NCBI GenBank assembly: GCA_963819115.1
Contig: CAWFUR010000005.1
Location: forward strand, 1 to 64,000
DNA: 64,000 bases
Source of the DNA: JACVRW01 sp963819115
GTDB lineage: Bacteria > Actinomycetota > Thermoleophilia > Solirubrobacterales > Thermoleophilaceae
Reading direction: 5' to 3'
Shown: one piece after another, positions 63,317 through 64,000 of the stretch
Layout of the letters: each line of letters begins with the position of its first letter
Position numbering within the stretch: the first letter of the stretch is position 1
Position numbers and translations under genes: made by a program
The notes under the pieces: model-generated
Told to the model about the DNA's origin: nothing
The model's input: the letters and a program-made list of their open reading frames with translations, nothing else
Database searches by the model: none

Positions 63317-64000
63317 GACGAGAGCGCCACCCGGGCCCCGGCGCGGGCGTCGGCCAGGAGCGGCACCGGCTCAAGCTGGAGCCGCTCGCCGTCCAGCGAC
63401 CGGCCGGCCCGCGGGAGGAAGAACGTGCGCGCACAGGACGGGCAGGTGAGCACCCCCTCGCTCAGGGTCGCCCCGGCCAGCGCGGCCCCGCAGGCCGCGC
63501 ACCTGTCCAGATAGGCCAACAGGCTTCCCTCCACGCGGGCAACCACCAGAGGCCTTCCGGCCACCTGGACAGCGCGGATCTCGTCGTCCCCCAGATCGTC
63601 CGTTCCCTCGAGCACCGACCACGTATCGAGGCTCGGCAGAGCGTCCCCGCCCGAGCCCGCCGGCGCCAGCGGCAGCGGCGTCCCCGTGATCCTCGACTCC
63701 ACCGCGCCCTCCACGTCCATCCCCAGCAGGTCGGGCGCGGCCTCCTGCAGCGCCTTCTCCACCGCCAGCTCCAGCGTGGAGGACGACGCCCCGCAGCCGT
63801 TGCAGCTGCCCTTCAGCCGCAGCCGGGCCACGCCGTCCTCGATGTCCACGAGCTCCACGTCGCCTCCGTGCGACTTCATGTACGGGCGCACCTCCTCGAG
63901 CGCCCGGCTCACGCGCTCCTCGAGCGGCACGGGGTGCAGCCCGTGGATCAGGAGCAGGCTTCCCACCACACCGTCGTCGGCCATGCGGAGCCGCTGATTG
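63313..64000 (-). CDS. NifU-like protein fused to a CxxC Rieske-like domain (5' end outside window)
   Basis: The frame is open to the right edge; an internal ATG at 63984 (MADDGVVGSLLLIHGLHP) is probably not the true start, because relatives have more sequence before this block. A NifU C-terminal domain follows, with EVRPYMKSHGGDVELVDIED and LKGSCNGCGASSSTLELAVE (CxxC for iron-sulfur binding). The C-terminal domain resembles a Rieske fold but has CAACGAAL and CPSCARTF, Cys pairs in place of CxH motifs. It may deliver or hold iron-sulfur or zinc for the hydrogenase. It overlaps the next gene by four bases. Confidence 0.8.
   Translation of the reverse strand, partial: NQRLRMADDGVVGSLLLIHGLHPVPLEERVSRALEEVRPYMKSHGGDVELVDIEDGVARLRLKGSCNGCGASSSTLELAVEKALQEAAPDLLGMDVEGAVESRITGTPLPLAPAGSGGDALPSLDTWSVLEGTDDLGDDEIRAVQVAGRPLVVARVEGSLLAYLDRCAACGAALAGATLSEGVLTCPSCARTFFLPRAGRSLDGERLQLEPVPLLADARAGARVALSS

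Noticed and set aside
63313..63984. ATG 63984 as the true start of the NifU-like gene
   Set aside because: The frame stays open to the window edge and the HGLHP block is internal in relatives I know; the 5' end is probably outside.

Overview
The window is high-GC DNA (about 70% by eye) with dense, mostly non-overlapping genes. It reads as chromosome from a high-GC actinobacterium, most plausibly of the Thermoleophilia (Solirubrobacterales-like). The reasons are a Gram-positive-type LexA box, a complete F1Fo ATP synthase operon, an intein-bearing Rv2578c-type radical SAM gene, and an actinobacterial-type [NiFe]-hydrogenase accessory operon. The lineage is inference. No tRNA, rRNA, CRISPR array, insertion sequence or prophage was seen. 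No gene-free stretch exceeds 300 bases; the longest is 32621-32822.

Positions 1-34187 form a large exopolysaccharide locus of the Wzx/Wzy type. It holds an initiating sugar-1-phosphate transferase (27166-28611), at least five GT4 glycosyltransferases, a methyltransferase-GT2 fusion, a GT2-GT2 fusion with a cellulose-synthase-like half, a GT-C transferase, an exostosin-like transferase, an FkbM methyltransferase, a flippase (10189-11499), a polymerase/ligase (22894-24342) and a chain-length/tyrosine-kinase protein (25532-27133). Interspersed are seven secreted or membrane-anchored glycoside-hydrolase-like proteins: a GH10 and two paralogous triplets. Two members of one triplet sit in a tandemly duplicated two-gene module with an unrecognised membrane protein carrying a TGIPTT motif (28721-32620). 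A copper-protein-like secreted protein and an LPxTG-type surface protein are also present.

Positions 34193-42232 carry a VOC protein and the ATP synthase operon (minus strand, atpI-like, B, E, F, H, A, G, D, C). Positions 42330-45707 carry two paralogous GGDEF-HD-GYP proteins. Positions 45781-47537 carry a YjbQ protein, an ArsR-like regulator and its SRPBCC partner. Positions 47639-49681 hold the intein-interrupted radical SAM protein, overlapped by a LexA box. Then come a WecA/TagO-like transferase, glyA, an alpha/beta hydrolase, a Sua5-type protein, prmC and prfA.

Positions 55734-64000 hold a tightly overlapped hydrogenase maturation operon: NifU-like, DUF5947-like, DUF6084-like, an unrecognised protein, endopeptidase, hypA, hypB, a double-SIS protein and hypF. 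A tiny histidine-rich gene lies next to it. The hydrogenase subunits and hypCDE are not in the window.

Three genes (24300-25449, 46209-46941, 55928-58178) each read through only if one extra base is removed. Several genes have a TANNNT box 6-8 nt before the start codon, suggesting leaderless mRNAs. A 45-bp hairpin-forming repeat occurs three times, and a separate palindrome lies in frame inside hypB.
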